A program made the position numbers and the translations under genes. DNA of 64,000 nt from Paenibacillus sp. FSL R5-0490 (GTDB lineage: Bacteria; Bacillota; Bacilli; Bacillales; Cytobacillaceae), in NCBI RefSeq assembly GCF_001956215.1, contig NZ_MRTQ01000003.1, positions 152,383 through 216,382 on the forward strand, written 5' to 3'. A model generated the notes under the pieces. The model saw nothing but the letters and a program-made list of their open reading frames with translations, made no database searches and had not been told where the DNA came from. Positions 27,275 to 36,412 of this stretch are shown here, piece after piece. The stretch's first letter is position 1, and every line of letters starts with the position of its first letter.

Positions 27275-28705
27275 ATGGCTATGAAAATAGGAACAAAAGA
27301 CTTTAAGGATCGTGTAGATTCCGGAATAAGCAATTCCTTTATGAGAGGGGCAGTGTCAGGTGCACAGGAAAGGCTTCAGACTAGAAGACTTGATGCTGCC
27401 GCAGAACTTGGAAATTGGGAAGAATGGCGTTCGCTATCAGAAGAAATTCGCCAGCATGTGCTTGAAAATCTTGATTTTTACTTATACCAGCTCAGCGAAA
27501 ATGCAGCTAAAAGGGGAGGGCACGTTTACTTTGCTGAAACTGCGGAAGAAGCCTCTGCCTATATACGGGAAGTGATTGAAAAGAAGAATGCAAGAAAAGT
27601 GGTTAAATCAAAGTCGATGGTAACGGAAGAAATCCACTTAAATGCCGTATTGGAAGATGCAGGATGCCAGGTCATTGAAACAGATTTGGGAGAATACATC
27701 CTCCAGGTGGATGACCATGACCCGCCATCACATATAGTAGCGCCTGCCCTTCATAAGAATAAAGAGCAGATTCGGGATGTATTTGCAGAAAAATTAAACT
27801 ATCAGAACACAGAAAAGCCGGAAGAGCTTGCATGGCATGCGAGAGAAATGCTACGCCACGAATACTTAACCGCCGATGTTGGCATTACGGGCTGCAACTT
27901 CGCAGTTGCGGAAACCGGTTCAATCACTTTAGTGACGAATGAAGGCAATGCAGATCTTGTCACAGCCTTGCCTAAGACACAAATTACGGTAATGGGCATG
28001 GAAAGGCTGGTACCTACTTACGAGGAAATGGAAGTGCTGGTCAGCATGCTGACCAGGAGCGCGGTTGGACAAAAGCTAACGAGTTATATAACTGTTTTGA
28101 CTGGTCCAAAAGAAGAACTTGATGTTGATGGCCCCGAGGAATTCCACCTCGTCATTGTGGACAATGGCCGCTCATCGATATTAGGAGGGGAGTTTCAATC
28201 CATTCTGCAATGTATCCGATGTGCTGCTTGTGTGAATGTTTGTCCCGTATACAGGCATGTTGGAGGCCATTCCTACGGATCGATTTATTCAGGCCCGATC
28301 GGAGCGGTTCTGTCACCCCTTTTAGGCGGCTATGATGATTATAAGGAATTGCCTTATGCATCCACTCTTTGCGGGGCCTGTACAGAAGCATGTCCAGTCA
28401 AAATCCCATTGCATGAGCTGCTTCACAAACATCGGCAGGTAATTGTCGAAAAAGAAGGAAGGGCTCCAATATCGGAAAAGATGGCGATGAAGGCCTTTGG
28501 ATTGGGGGCAGCTTCACCGTCCCTTTATAAACTGGGATCTAAGCTGGCACCGGCAGCCATGAATCCATTTACAGCAGGCGACAAAATTACAAAGGGGCCC
28601 GGCCCTTTAAAGGCATGGACAGAAATCAGGGATTTCCCGGCTCCTAATAAAGAAAGATTTCGTGATTGGTTCAACAACCGGCCAAAAGGAGGCGGACAGC
28701 AGTGA
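27275..28705 (+). CDS. lutB: L-lactate utilization iron-sulfur protein LutB
   Basis: This 476-residue subunit combines a LUD domain (about 70-290; [37 protein letters not shown]) with two [4Fe-4S] motifs ([14 protein letters not shown] and [13 protein letters not shown]). A C-terminal region of about 85 residues follows. It is the electron-transfer hub of the lactate oxidation complex. AGGAGGAATAGTT precedes the ATG, 38 bases after lutA. It ends in TGA that overlaps the lutC start. Confidence 0.95.
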   Translation: MAMKIGTKDFKDRVDSGISNSFMRGAVSGAQERLQTRRLDAAAELGNWEEWRSLSEEIRQHVLENLDFYLYQLSENAAKRGGHVYFAETAEEASAYIREVIEKKNARKVVKSKSMVTEEIHLNAVLEDAGCQVIETDLGEYILQVDDHDPPSHIVAPALHKNKEQIRDVFAEKLNYQNTEKPEELAWHAREMLRHEYLTADVGITGCNFAVAETGSITLVTNEGNADLVTALPKTQITVMGMERLVPTYEEMEVLVSMLTRSAVGQKLTSYITVLTGPKEELDVDGPEEFHLVIVDNGRSSILGGEFQSILQCIRCAACVNVCPVYRHVGGHSYGSIYSGPIGAVLSPLLGGYDDYKELPYASTLCGACTEACPVKIPLHELLHKHRQVIVEKEGRAPISEKMAMKAFGLGAASPSLYKLGSKLAPAAMNPFTAGDKITKGPGPLKAWTEIRDFPAPNKERFRDWFNNRPKGGGQQ

Positions 28706-29421
28706 ACGGAACTATTCAGAATCGGGACGCTTTTTTAAATAAAATTGCAGGCAGACTGGGAAGGGAAAAGAGAATTTCCGGAGTTGAAAGGCCAAAGTGG
28801 AGCTATAATCCTCAGGATTACATCTTTAAAGAAGCAGATGCAGATGAGCTTCTTGAAGCTTTAAAAACACAGTGCACGAAAATACACACTGATCTTCTTG
28901 TAACAAAAGCCGTCAATTTGCCGGAAACTCTTAAAGAGATTGCAGCCCAGTACGGAGGCGGTCCAGTAGTGACCTGGAAGGATGACCGTTATAGACAGTT
29001 TGGACTTACTCAGCTATTTGAGGAAATTTGGCCAAAAGAGAATGTGGAAGTATATCAATGGGATTATTCTGCTGGAGAAATTAATGTTGATTACGCAGAA
29101 AAGGCCAATATCGGCATCACCATCAGTGAAATTACGCTGGCTGAATCCGGAACAGCAGTCCTGTTCAGCAGCAGAGACCATGGGCGGTCAGTCAGTTTTC
29201 TGCCTGCTGCTTCCATTATCCTTATTCCGAAAAGCACACTTGTTCCGCGCATGACACAGGCTGCAAGATTCATCAGGGAAAGAGTGAGCAGAGGGGAGCT
29301 GGCTCCTTCATGCGTTAATTTCATAACCGGCCCAAGCAATTCAGCAGATATTGAGATGAACCTTGTTGTGGGAGTGCATGGGCCTGTTAAGGCTGCTTAT
29401 ATTGTTATAGATGATTTATAG
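28702..29421 (+). CDS. lutC: L-lactate utilization protein LutC
   Basis: This 239-residue LUD-domain protein completes LutABC. It contains the domain core [46 protein letters not shown] and the end motif [22 protein letters not shown]. The GTG at 28702 overlaps the lutB TGA (GTGA), and AAAAGGAGGCGG lies at the right distance, so the longer frame from 28666 is rejected. It has no cysteine cluster motif. A strong terminator follows. Confidence 0.95.
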   Translation: MNGTIQNRDAFLNKIAGRLGREKRISGVERPKWSYNPQDYIFKEADADELLEALKTQCTKIHTDLLVTKAVNLPETLKEIAAQYGGGPVVTWKDDRYRQFGLTQLFEEIWPKENVEVYQWDYSAGEINVDYAEKANIGITISEITLAESGTAVLFSSRDHGRSVSFLPAASIILIPKSTLVPRMTQAARFIRERVSRGELAPSCVNFITGPSNSADIEMNLVVGVHGPVKAAYIVIDDL

Positions 29422-29447
29422 CACCTGACTTTGTTTTATAGGACAAC

Positions 29448-29478
29448 AAAAAACGCCAACATAAGTTGGCGTTTTTTT
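29448..29478 (+). terminator. Bidirectional terminator between lutC and the tRNA gene
   Basis: AAAACGCCAAC (29450-29460) pairs with GTTGGCGTTTT around ATAA, with A and T runs on the flanks. It suits both the lut operon and the minus-strand tRNA. Confidence 0.9.
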
Positions 29479-29481
29479 GAG

Positions 29482-29555
29482 CGTCCCAGGCGAGATTCGA
29501 ACTCACGACCTACAGCTTAGGAGGCTGTCGCTCTATCCAGCTGAGCTACTGAGAC
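29482..29555 (-). tRNA. tRNA-Arg, anticodon CCU
   Basis: Read on the minus strand this forms a complete cloverleaf. The acceptor stem is GTCTCAG/CTGGGAC with discriminator G, the D arm is AGCTCAGCTGGATAGAGC, and the anticodon stem is ACAGC/GCTGT enclosing CTCCTAA (anticodon CCU, reads AGG). The T arm contains GTTCGAATC. CCA is not encoded. The anticodon bases complement 29519-29521. The gene stands alone, and 149 bases away lies a partial copy of its 5' end. Confidence 0.95.
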
Positions 29556-29687
29556 ATGTTGGAATAATTAAATTGTTTGCAATACAAATATTATTGGCAT
29601 ATCCTGTTTCTTCCTCTGCAAGCCTATACAAGGAGCAAATGCGTCGAAACAAAGCTGCAGGGATGTATCTCAGGGAAGTTTACGCTT

Positions 29688-29725
29688 AGCTGAGCTACTG
29701 AGACATGATGGCATAAATTAAATTG
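29688..29725 (-). pseudogene. Truncated duplicate of the tRNA-Arg 5' end and its upstream flank
   Basis: AGCTGAGCTACTGAGACATG at 29688-29707 is identical over 20 bases to 29539-29558, which covers the 5' half of the acceptor and D stems of the tRNA. Similarity continues into the upstream flank (ATGGCATAAATTAAATTG versus TTGGAATAATTAAATTG). The rest of the tRNA is missing, so no functional product is possible. The 110 bases between the copies hold no recognisable gene. Confidence 0.75.
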
Positions 29726-29808
29726 TGTTAAGTAAAAATAATTAAATTGGTAACACAGTTACTTATTATAATCCCATAATCAAAAATGGTCAATGGTTAT
29801 GCCTAAAG

Positions 29809-29842
29809 TAAAAAACCGGCCAGTAATACATGGGCCGGTTTG
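29809..29842 (-). terminator. Terminator of the acyltransferase gene
   Basis: On the minus strand AAACCGGCCC and GGCCGGTTT pair around a short loop and are followed by six T residues. Confidence 0.8.
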
Positions 29843-29847
29843 TTTTT

Positions 29848-30888
29848 CTAACTTGTAAGTTTTTTACGATAAAATCTGGCATATGCCCTTGATCTATCTT
29901 TCAGCTTCTTTAGCTGTGATGTCTTCAGTTCAATGATTGGCTGTGCAAATGAAGTAATCAGCTTGCTTGAGAGAAGCAAGGTCAGCAGCAGTGATATGCC
30001 GGCAAGCAGCAGGAAGTTCTCCGGTTTAGTGAAAAAGCCCTGTACATCACTTTCTCTGAATACCCGTACAAAGAACCCATGCAGCAGATAGACATAAAGT
30101 GTATTTTTCCCTAAGTTAGTAAAGAAATATTGTTTGCGCGGTACGAAAGCAAAGAAGCTAAATACCATGATTGTGCTTAGGATATAAAAGCCCAATCTCG
30201 TAAAGACTGCCCCAATGGAAGCTGCACCCATTTCAGTATATGGCTTCGATCCAAGCAGCCATTTGTAATCCACTTCAGGGTAAAGATAAAAACCGATAAA
30301 TACCACTGCAAAAATAGCAAACGCACTAATTCTGAACTTCGGCTGGAATAGAGCATATAAATGCTCTTTCTTTAAGTAGTATCCCAATAAAAATAACGGG
30401 AAGAACACAAACGTCCTGGATAAACTTAAATAGTTTGAAATCCAATCTGCATATCCTACAGCAAGCCCTATGATAAAAGCGGCAGCCAGGGAGTAAACCG
30501 CTTTATACTTTGCGAAGAATAAAAGCATGATATTCCAGCAGAACATGCTGATCAGGAACCATAATGACCAATGCGGGTTAAAAGGGTCCAGCTCAAAGGT
30601 GCCTTTATTATATAAAAAGTAATAAAAAACGGAATAAATAACCTGGAAAATGATATATGGCAGTATAAGCTTTTTAGCAATTTTCTTTATATAGCCTTTT
30701 TTATAAAAGCCTTTTGCAAAAAAACCGGATACCAATATAAATGCCGGCATATGGAACGTATAAATCACTTTATATACTGTATAAATTGTCTCATTATCTT
30801 CAATAAAAGAGCGGAGCAAATGCCCGAAAACGACAAAGAAGATCAAAATAAACTTAGCATTGTCGAAATAATAATCACGTTGTTTCAT
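29848..30888 (-). CDS. ykrP: Acyltransferase 3 family membrane protein (YkrP-like)
   Basis: This 346-residue protein has about ten membrane helices and the acyltransferase-3 start RDYYFDNAKFILIFFVVFGHLLRSF, including the conserved histidine, then FHMPAFILVSGFF. The family transfers acetyl or similar groups to cell-surface sugars. The ATG at 30888 follows GAGGAGGACAT; the upstream in-frame extension is rejected. In B. subtilis ykrP sits just before kinE, and here the kinE-like gene follows after an inserted chemoreceptor gene. The acceptor substrate is unknown. A run of basic residues ends the protein. Confidence 0.82.
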   Translation of the reverse strand: MKQRDYYFDNAKFILIFFVVFGHLLRSFIEDNETIYTVYKVIYTFHMPAFILVSGFFAKGFYKKGYIKKIAKKLILPYIIFQVIYSVFYYFLYNKGTFELDPFNPHWSLWFLISMFCWNIMLLFFAKYKAVYSLAAAFIIGLAVGYADWISNYLSLSRTFVFFPLFLLGYYLKKEHLYALFQPKFRISAFAIFAVVFIGFYLYPEVDYKWLLGSKPYTEMGAASIGAVFTRLGFYILSTIMVFSFFAFVPRKQYFFTNLGKNTLYVYLLHGFFVRVFRESDVQGFFTKPENFLLLAGISLLLTLLLSSKLITSFAQPIIELKTSQLKKLKDRSRAYARFYRKKLTS

Positions 30889-31384
30889 ATGTCCTCCTCT
30901 ATTAAAGACCCCCAAAAAATTACTCTATCTGTCTTTACCCACTTTAACATGAAGCAAACTTCATTTCTCGTGTAAATAGGAGGTTTTATTTACAGAAAAA
31001 GTAAATTAAAAATTTTTAATAATGACTGTATCACACGATTTGAAATTCTGTTATATAAAAAAAACGGCTAACTAACTTATATTTTATAAGGTTGAAAAAA
31101 TTTTTGGCAAGACTGTTTCAAAACCTTTGATTTAAATGCCACTATTGTTTCAGATAAATGGTAGCAGTCCGTTTAGTCTGCCAAGTTGTGAAAAGCTGCT
31201 CTTCCCAGAAAGAAATCATAAAGGGAAATGCCCGGATAAGTGCCGGAGTAAAAGAAATTGGAAAAATAATCTTCAAATGTCATTTTTGTTCTATTATAAT
31301 GAATTGAAAGAATAGTAAAAAAGAATTAGGAAGTAATCTAGTTCAATTGTTCGCATCCGGTTAAATCACAAAGGGGGAAGTATA
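30889..31384. other. Intergenic region upstream of the chemoreceptor gene
   Basis: This stretch of nearly 500 bases separates divergent genes and shows no convincing reading frame. It is AT-rich to 31130, then more balanced (31140-31260) with no strong hairpin. TTCAAA (31272-31277) and TATAAT (31295-31300) are 17 bases apart and are a plausible sigma-A promoter for the gene at 31385. No sigma-D motif (TAAA with GCCGATAT) was found, although chemoreceptors are often under that factor. Confidence 0.5.
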
Positions 31385-33187
31385 TTGAAATGGTTAAGGA
31401 AATTCAAATCAGGAAAAAAGGAACGAAAAGCTTCATCCATGTCTAAAAATCCAGATATTGGCAAGTTTTTTAATAAAATGGCCGGCACAAGCTGGTGGAA
31501 GAACCTGAAGCTTGGCCAGAAATATGGGGTCGCGCTTTTTGTGACCATTGGTCTATTCACAGTTTCAACCGTCCTTACTTTTTTTCTGCTTACAATTGCC
31601 AATTCAAAAATGGAGACTGTTAGGGATTCAGGAGAAAAAGCCATTAAAATTACTGAATCAGCGGCCACATTCCACCATAAAGGGAGCACGATTGGAAACT
31701 TTATCATTGACTCCAATCCAAAACATTTAAAGACATTTGACCAGCTGACAGAGGAATTTAATAAATTAAAGAAGGAAATTTCTCCGGATCTGATCAATAC
31801 AAAATCCAAAGACCTTTTTAAGCAAATTGATGAAAATGATCAAAAAATCACCAGTTTATTTCATGATGTCATTGAGCCAAAAGTAAAACTTCAGCATGAA
31901 AGAGAATATAGGCTTGGGAAATTGCAGGCAGATAATATTATTTCTGAAACGGTAGAAAAATTGAGTACCCTTAGCAGCATGATGAAAGAGGATCAGCAAA
32001 AAGCTGTATCTTCTGCAAAATCCAGTCTAATCCTAACTTTGATAGCACTTGGCATTTCAATCATCGTTTCCGCCATTCTTGGAATCGCAAGTATTGTTTT
32101 TATAGGACGTATTATTTCAAAGAAATTAACTTCAATCGTACAGTTCTCAAATGAAATTGCAAAAGGAAACCTCAATGCAGATTCAGTAGAATATGAGGGT
32201 AATGATGAAGTAGCACAGCTTAGCAGAGCCATGAATTCCATGAAAGAAAAACTGCAGACTATGATTCAGGAAATTAATGCAGTTTCTGGATATGTTTCAG
32301 AAAGAAGCGGAGAACTGAATATTGCGGCAAATGAAGTAAAAGCAGCCAGTCAGCAGGTTGCTTCAACCATGCAGGAGCTTTCAGGAGGAGCTGAGGATCA
32401 GGCTGGATCTGCAACACGTTTGTCCTTATTGATGGACGAGTACCTGGAAAAAGTGAAAGAAGCAGCATACAGCGGGAAAGAAATCAAGAGTGCTTCCACA
32501 GAGGTGTTATCGCTTACTGAGGATGGAAACAAGCTTATGAAAAAATCCCAGGAACAAATGGGATTAATTAATCAGATTATGAAGTCGTCTGTGGACAAGG
32601 TTAATGGGCTGGATGACCAGACCAAACAAATCTCAAGGCTGGTTAAAGTTATAAAGGAAATTGCTGACCAGACCAACCTGCTCGCATTAAACGCAGCAAT
32701 TGAAGCTGCCAGAGCCGGTGAGCACGGAAGAGGTTTTGCAGTTGTGGCAGATGAGGTGAGAAAGCTGGCTGAGCAGGTATCCTATTCAGTATCAGATATC
32801 ACCAAGATTGTCGGAGGTATTCAAGCAGAGTCTAACAGTGTAGCCGTGTCACTTCAAACAGGCTATGGTCAAGTTGAAAAGGGAACGGAGCAAATTCAAC
32901 TGACAGGACAAACATTCCAGAAAATTTATGAGGCAATTAACTCGATGTCTGCCAATGTCAGCGATATTTCCCGCAGCCTCGAGCAGGTATCAATTAACTC
33001 TTCACATATGAACCAGTCTATTGGCAATATTGCTGCAGTATCTGAGGAAGCTGCTGCAGGCATCGAGCAAACGAGTGCATCAATGGCTCAGACTAACCAT
33101 TCAATGGAGGAAATCTCAGATAATGCACTGTCTCTGTCGGAATTGGCAGAACAATTAAATGAAATGATTGCAAAATTCAAACTGTAA
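31385..33187 (+). CDS. Methyl-accepting chemotaxis protein
   Basis: This 600-residue membrane receptor has helix 1 at about 47-70 and an outer ligand-binding region of about 140 residues that is mostly helical. Helix 2 lies near 217-240, followed by a HAMP domain and the signalling coiled coil with the invariant hairpin [40 protein letters not shown] basic 40-residue N-terminal extension precedes helix 1. The start is a TTG 8 bases after AAAGGGGG; an ATG lies 54 bases inside. No chemotaxis partners are encoded nearby. The ligand is unknown. Confidence 0.93.
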   Translation: MKWLRKFKSGKKERKASSMSKNPDIGKFFNKMAGTSWWKNLKLGQKYGVALFVTIGLFTVSTVLTFFLLTIANSKMETVRDSGEKAIKITESAATFHHKGSTIGNFIIDSNPKHLKTFDQLTEEFNKLKKEISPDLINTKSKDLFKQIDENDQKITSLFHDVIEPKVKLQHEREYRLGKLQADNIISETVEKLSTLSSMMKEDQQKAVSSAKSSLILTLIALGISIIVSAILGIASIVFIGRIISKKLTSIVQFSNEIAKGNLNADSVEYEGNDEVAQLSRAMNSMKEKLQTMIQEINAVSGYVSERSGELNIAANEVKAASQQVASTMQELSGGAEDQAGSATRLSLLMDEYLEKVKEAAYSGKEIKSASTEVLSLTEDGNKLMKKSQEQMGLINQIMKSSVDKVNGLDDQTKQISRLVKVIKEIADQTNLLALNAAIEAARAGEHGRGFAVVADEVRKLAEQVSYSVSDITKIVGGIQAESNSVAVSLQTGYGQVEKGTEQIQLTGQTFQKIYEAINSMSANVSDISRSLEQVSINSSHMNQSIGNIAAVSEEAAAGIEQTSASMAQTNHSMEEISDNALSLSELAEQLNEMIAKFKL

Positions 33188-33339
33188 AATCCAGGCATAC
33201 TCGTTATAGGGTATGCCTCTTCCTTTCTAACCAAAGCACTTAATAATTATTTAAGACAGTTTTCCCTAAGATTTAAAGGTTTTAGTCTAATTTTGTAGAA
33301 ATAATTAACTAATTGCAAATCCCAATAGGAGGAAATAGA

Positions 33340-35163
33340 GTGGTCATTATGAATCAGGAAATCAGGAGACTCTATGCCAGGATTGAGACTTTGGAAAAGG
33401 AAAATAATATGTTGGCGAATGATAATTCGTCTAAATATAATCTATTCTCTCACTCAAAAGATGGAATTTTAATCTTTGACAGCGAGGAGAAAATAGTTGA
33501 TGTCAATCCATCATTTGCTGAGAGTATAAAGATGGATAAACAGCAGCTGATAGGCAGGAGCCTGTGTGAAATCGTGCCGGAAAATAAGCATTTCAAGCTC
33601 GAGAAGCAAAAGGAGCTATTGAAGAAGAATAATAGTGTCAGGGGCATCCTTCCAGTATATAGCGGCAGAAGTATTATTGAGTTTGATTTTACTACAAGCG
33701 CTCTTAATGAGAGCGGTCTTTATATGTGTATATTAAGAGATGTCACGAGTAAGCGTCGCCTTGAACGGAAAGTGAAAAAGAATGAAGAGCTGTATGCGGA
33801 CCTATTTATAGAAGCTCTGGATGGCATCATTTTTTGGTGTGGTAATGGTGAAATCATCGATGCTAATGAGGCTGCCTGCCGAATTTTTGAATGTACACAT
33901 GATGAACTGATCAAAAGACAGGTGAAAGATTTTGTCTATGAAAAATCGGAAAGATACAGAAACATTGTTAAAGAGATGTTCATTAAGGGCTCAATAAGGG
34001 ATGAGCTTGTTTTTCTAATGCCAAATGGACAGTTTAAATCTTTGGAGTTTACAGTGAAATTGAACTCTGTTGAAGGCTACCATATGACAATCTTCAGAAA
34101 TGTCAGCGAGCGTCACGCCATGGAAAAAAGCTTAAGGGAAAGCGAGCAAAAATTTCGGATGATATTTGAAGGGGCTCTTGAAGGTATTCTTCTCTGGAAC
34201 GATCAATTTCAAATAGTCGATATTAATCAATCAGGCCAGAGAATGCTGCAGATGTCAAAAGAGGATCTTGTAGGGATATCACTGCATAGTATTTTGAATG
34301 ACTGCAATATAACTGATGATGAGTTAAAAGATCAGATAAGAAGCATACACTCAGAGGGGCAATCAGACGGGAATCTTTCCATTACTTTAAAATCAGGCAG
34401 AAAGAAATTTTTTGAGTTTTCCAACAAGCTGAATATTTTTTCTAATATCAGTATGACGACGTTTAAAGATATAACTGAGAAGCTGGAAATGGAGGAGCAG
34501 CTTCGTAAATCAGATACCTTAAATGTCATTGGAGAATTGGCAGCAGGGATTGCACATGAGATCAGAAATCCTATGACGGCCCTTAAAGGGTTTATACAGC
34601 TTTTGGAGGGCAGTGTTAAAGAAGATCATACGATGTATTTCAATGTGATCACCACTGAGCTCAGCAGGATAGATTCAATTATTAATGAATTTCTTATTCT
34701 TGCTAAGCCTCAAGCTGTCAAATTTGTAGAAAAAGACATTTCACAAATCATGAAAGAAACAGTCGATCTTCTTAGTGCCCAGGCCGTTCTGCACAATGTT
34801 CAATTCAGAACTTATTATGAACAGAACTTGCCCAGGGTTTTCTGTGAATCCAATCAAATGAAAAAGGTTTTTATTAATATAATAAAAAATGCAATTGAAG
34901 TCATGCCAAAGGGTGGATATATTACAGTATCCATTCAAAAAGAATCGGACCAAAAAGTTCACATATCCATAGGGGATGAAGGAACTGGAATTCCTGCACA
35001 TAAAATAAAAAAGCTTGGTGAGCCTTTCTATACTACAAAGGAAAGAGGTACTGGACTTGGCTTAATGGTTACATATAAAATTGTAGAAGAACACAAGGGA
35101 ACAATTGAAGTGGAAAGCAAATTGGGTGAAGGAACTGTTTTCCACATCTATTTGCCCACATAA
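33340..35163 (+). CDS. kinE: Triple-PAS sensor histidine kinase, KinE-like
   Basis: This 607-residue cytoplasmic kinase has a short coiled-coil start, three PAS domains (about 30-140, 150-260 and 268-380), a HisKA dimerisation domain with the phospho-acceptor His406 in AAGIAHEIRNPMTALKGF, and an HATPase domain (NIIKNAIE, GDEGTGIP, TKERGTGLGLMV). The HEIRNPMTALKGF block is that of the Bacillus sporulation kinases that feed Spo0F. The position directly before ogt matches kinE. The GTG at 33340 is 7 bases after AGGAGG. No response regulator is linked. Confidence 0.88.
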   Translation: MVIMNQEIRRLYARIETLEKENNMLANDNSSKYNLFSHSKDGILIFDSEEKIVDVNPSFAESIKMDKQQLIGRSLCEIVPENKHFKLEKQKELLKKNNSVRGILPVYSGRSIIEFDFTTSALNESGLYMCILRDVTSKRRLERKVKKNEELYADLFIEALDGIIFWCGNGEIIDANEAACRIFECTHDELIKRQVKDFVYEKSERYRNIVKEMFIKGSIRDELVFLMPNGQFKSLEFTVKLNSVEGYHMTIFRNVSERHAMEKSLRESEQKFRMIFEGALEGILLWNDQFQIVDINQSGQRMLQMSKEDLVGISLHSILNDCNITDDELKDQIRSIHSEGQSDGNLSITLKSGRKKFFEFSNKLNIFSNISMTTFKDITEKLEMEEQLRKSDTLNVIGELAAGIAHEIRNPMTALKGFIQLLEGSVKEDHTMYFNVITTELSRIDSIINEFLILAKPQAVKFVEKDISQIMKETVDLLSAQAVLHNVQFRTYYEQNLPRVFCESNQMKKVFINIIKNAIEVMPKGGYITVSIQKESDQKVHISIGDEGTGIPAHKIKKLGEPFYTTKERGTGLGLMVTYKIVEEHKGTIEVESKLGEGTVFHIYLPT

Positions 35164-35179
35164 TAAAGGCGGGAATGAA

Positions 35180-35680
35180 ATGACAGGCAGAGTTTATTCT
35201 AAGAAAATGACACCGGCTGGAGACATTTACATCGTAGCAGAAAATGGAATCCTTTTGGCTTTATACATGGGGGAAGCTGATTTTCTGGAAGGGGAAGAGG
35301 TCTCATCATTGCAATTTAATCCCTCTGACTCTTTGTTAAAAAAGTGTGCTCTCCAGCTTGAGGAATACTTTGACGGACATAGGAAGGCCTTTGATCTCCC
35401 AATTGACCCTAATGGAACTGAATTCCAAATAGCAGTATGGAAAGAGCTTTGCCTCATCCCATTTGGGGAGACAAGAAGCTATCATGACATTGCTGTTAAA
35501 ATAGGGAAAGACAAAGCTGTGCGGGCCATTGGACAGGCAAATAAGGCCAATCGCCTTCCAATCATTATTCCTTGCCATCGTGTTATCGGCAAAAATAAAT
35601 CACTAACCGGGTATGCAGGAAGCAGGACAGAAATTAAAGAAATATTATTATCCCTTGAAGGGGCTAATTATGCTAAATAG
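35180..35680 (+). CDS. ogt: Methylated-DNA-protein cysteine methyltransferase
   Basis: This 166-residue suicide enzyme removes methyl groups from O6-methylguanine. The active-site motif IIIPCHRVIG is intact, preceded by the helix-turn-helix segment GETRSYHDIAVKIGKDKAVRAIGQANKANR. The N-terminal ribonuclease-like domain is of normal size. The ATG at 35180 follows AAAGGCGGG; the reading frame extends upstream into the kinase gene without a start signal. It sits 16 bases after the kinE-like gene and is probably co-transcribed with it. Confidence 0.95.
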   Translation: MTGRVYSKKMTPAGDIYIVAENGILLALYMGEADFLEGEEVSSLQFNPSDSLLKKCALQLEEYFDGHRKAFDLPIDPNGTEFQIAVWKELCLIPFGETRSYHDIAVKIGKDKAVRAIGQANKANRLPIIIPCHRVIGKNKSLTGYAGSRTEIKEILLSLEGANYAK

Positions 35681-35685
35681 TTGTC

Positions 35686-35713
35686 AAAATCACCTCTTAG
35701 GGTGATTTTTTTG
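35686..35713 (+). terminator. Terminator after ogt
   Basis: AAAATCACC and GGTGATTTT pair around TCTTAG and are followed by a T run. Confidence 0.85.
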
Positions 35714-35727
35714 TTTCTTAAATTTTG

Positions 35728-35767
35728 TTGACGAGAGATAACATGTTCGACTAATATCTAATTAGAT
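35728..35767 (+). promoter_or_regulatory. Promoter with an overlapping palindromic operator candidate
   Basis: TTGACG (35728-35733) and TAATAT (35752-35757) are 18 bases apart. The perfect 12-base palindrome ATCTAATTAGAT (35756-35767) overlaps the -10 end. ArsR-type regulators usually bind such AT-rich palindromes over their own promoters, so it may be an autoregulatory operator for the gene at 35793. Confidence 0.45.
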
Positions 35768-35792
35768 GATAATCGAAATGAGGCTCTGTATT

Positions 35793-36374
35793 ATGCAATT
35801 AAATCGTTTAGTGGCTTTTTATAAGACTATGGGAGACCCCACCAGAATCCGGATTGTTTTTCTCCTTGCCAAAGGGCCGCTGCATGGCCAGGCGATAGCC
35901 GGAAAGCTTGGCTTAACCCCGCCTACTATTACGCATCACCTAAATAAACTGCGGGAAATAAACCTTGTTTATCAAAGGAGAGATAAAAATACTGTTTATT
36001 TTTACCTGAATGAATCTGTACTGAAACAACAGTCAGGTGTTCTTGCAAAATTGGCAGACAAAGAGGAGGTTAAAAAAATGGAGGAATTAAATTCAGAAAA
36101 CCAGAAGGTTATTGAAAATTTCTTTACACGGGATGGAAAGCTGAAGAATATTCCCGCCCAGAGAAAGAAGAAACTTATGGTTTTTGAGCACTTAATTAAA
36201 GGCTTGAAAATGGGCAAAAAATATGAAGAAAAAGAGCTTAACGAATATATCAAACAGTATCATGAAGACTATGCTACTATACGCAGAGAATTTATAATCA
36301 ACCATTATATGTACCGTGAAAATGGAATTTACGAGTTAAACCCTCCTGAAATGTGGGCAAAAATAGAAGGGTAA
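35793..36374 (+). CDS. ArsR-family regulator with a DUF2087-like C-terminal domain
   Basis: This 193-residue protein has a winged-helix domain (about 5-95; MGDPTRIRIVFLLAKGPLHGQAIAGKLGLTPPTITHHLNKLREINLVYQRRDKNTVYFYLN). It is followed by a DUF2087-like domain (about 110-190; NFFTRDGKLKNIPAQRKKKLMVFEHLIKGLKMGKKYEEKELNEYIKQYHEDYATIRREFI). No metal-binding cysteine motif is present, so the signal is probably not a metal thiolate. The ATG at 35793 has a weak ATGAGG upstream; ATG 35778 is an alternative. It lies where B. subtilis carries the mtnK/mtnA genes, but no link to sulfur salvage is shown. Confidence 0.8.
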   Translation: MQLNRLVAFYKTMGDPTRIRIVFLLAKGPLHGQAIAGKLGLTPPTITHHLNKLREINLVYQRRDKNTVYFYLNESVLKQQSGVLAKLADKEEVKKMEELNSENQKVIENFFTRDGKLKNIPAQRKKKLMVFEHLIKGLKMGKKYEEKELNEYIKQYHEDYATIRREFIINHYMYRENGIYELNPPEMWAKIEG

Positions 36375-36375
36375 G

Positions 36376-36402
36376 CAGGGGGTCCTGACAGGGCCCCCTG
36401 CA
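36376..36402. terminator. Hairpin between convergent genes
   Basis: GCAGGGGGTCC and GGGCCCCCTGC form a very GC-rich stem between the regulator gene and mtnU. Neither side has a long T run, so termination efficiency is uncertain. Confidence 0.5.
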
Positions 36403-36412
36403 AACAAAGTCC

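Noticed and set aside
29477..29689. Open frame beginning MSVPGEIRTHDLQLRRLSLYPAELLRH
   Set aside because: It is the antisense translation of the tRNA-Arg gene, a well-known false protein seen in many databases. It has no ribosome binding site.
33284..33300. Spo0A-box-like sequence TTTTGTAGAAAT before the kinE-like gene
   Set aside because: It misses the central C of the TGTCGAA box and has no paired site; AT-rich DNA yields such matches by chance.
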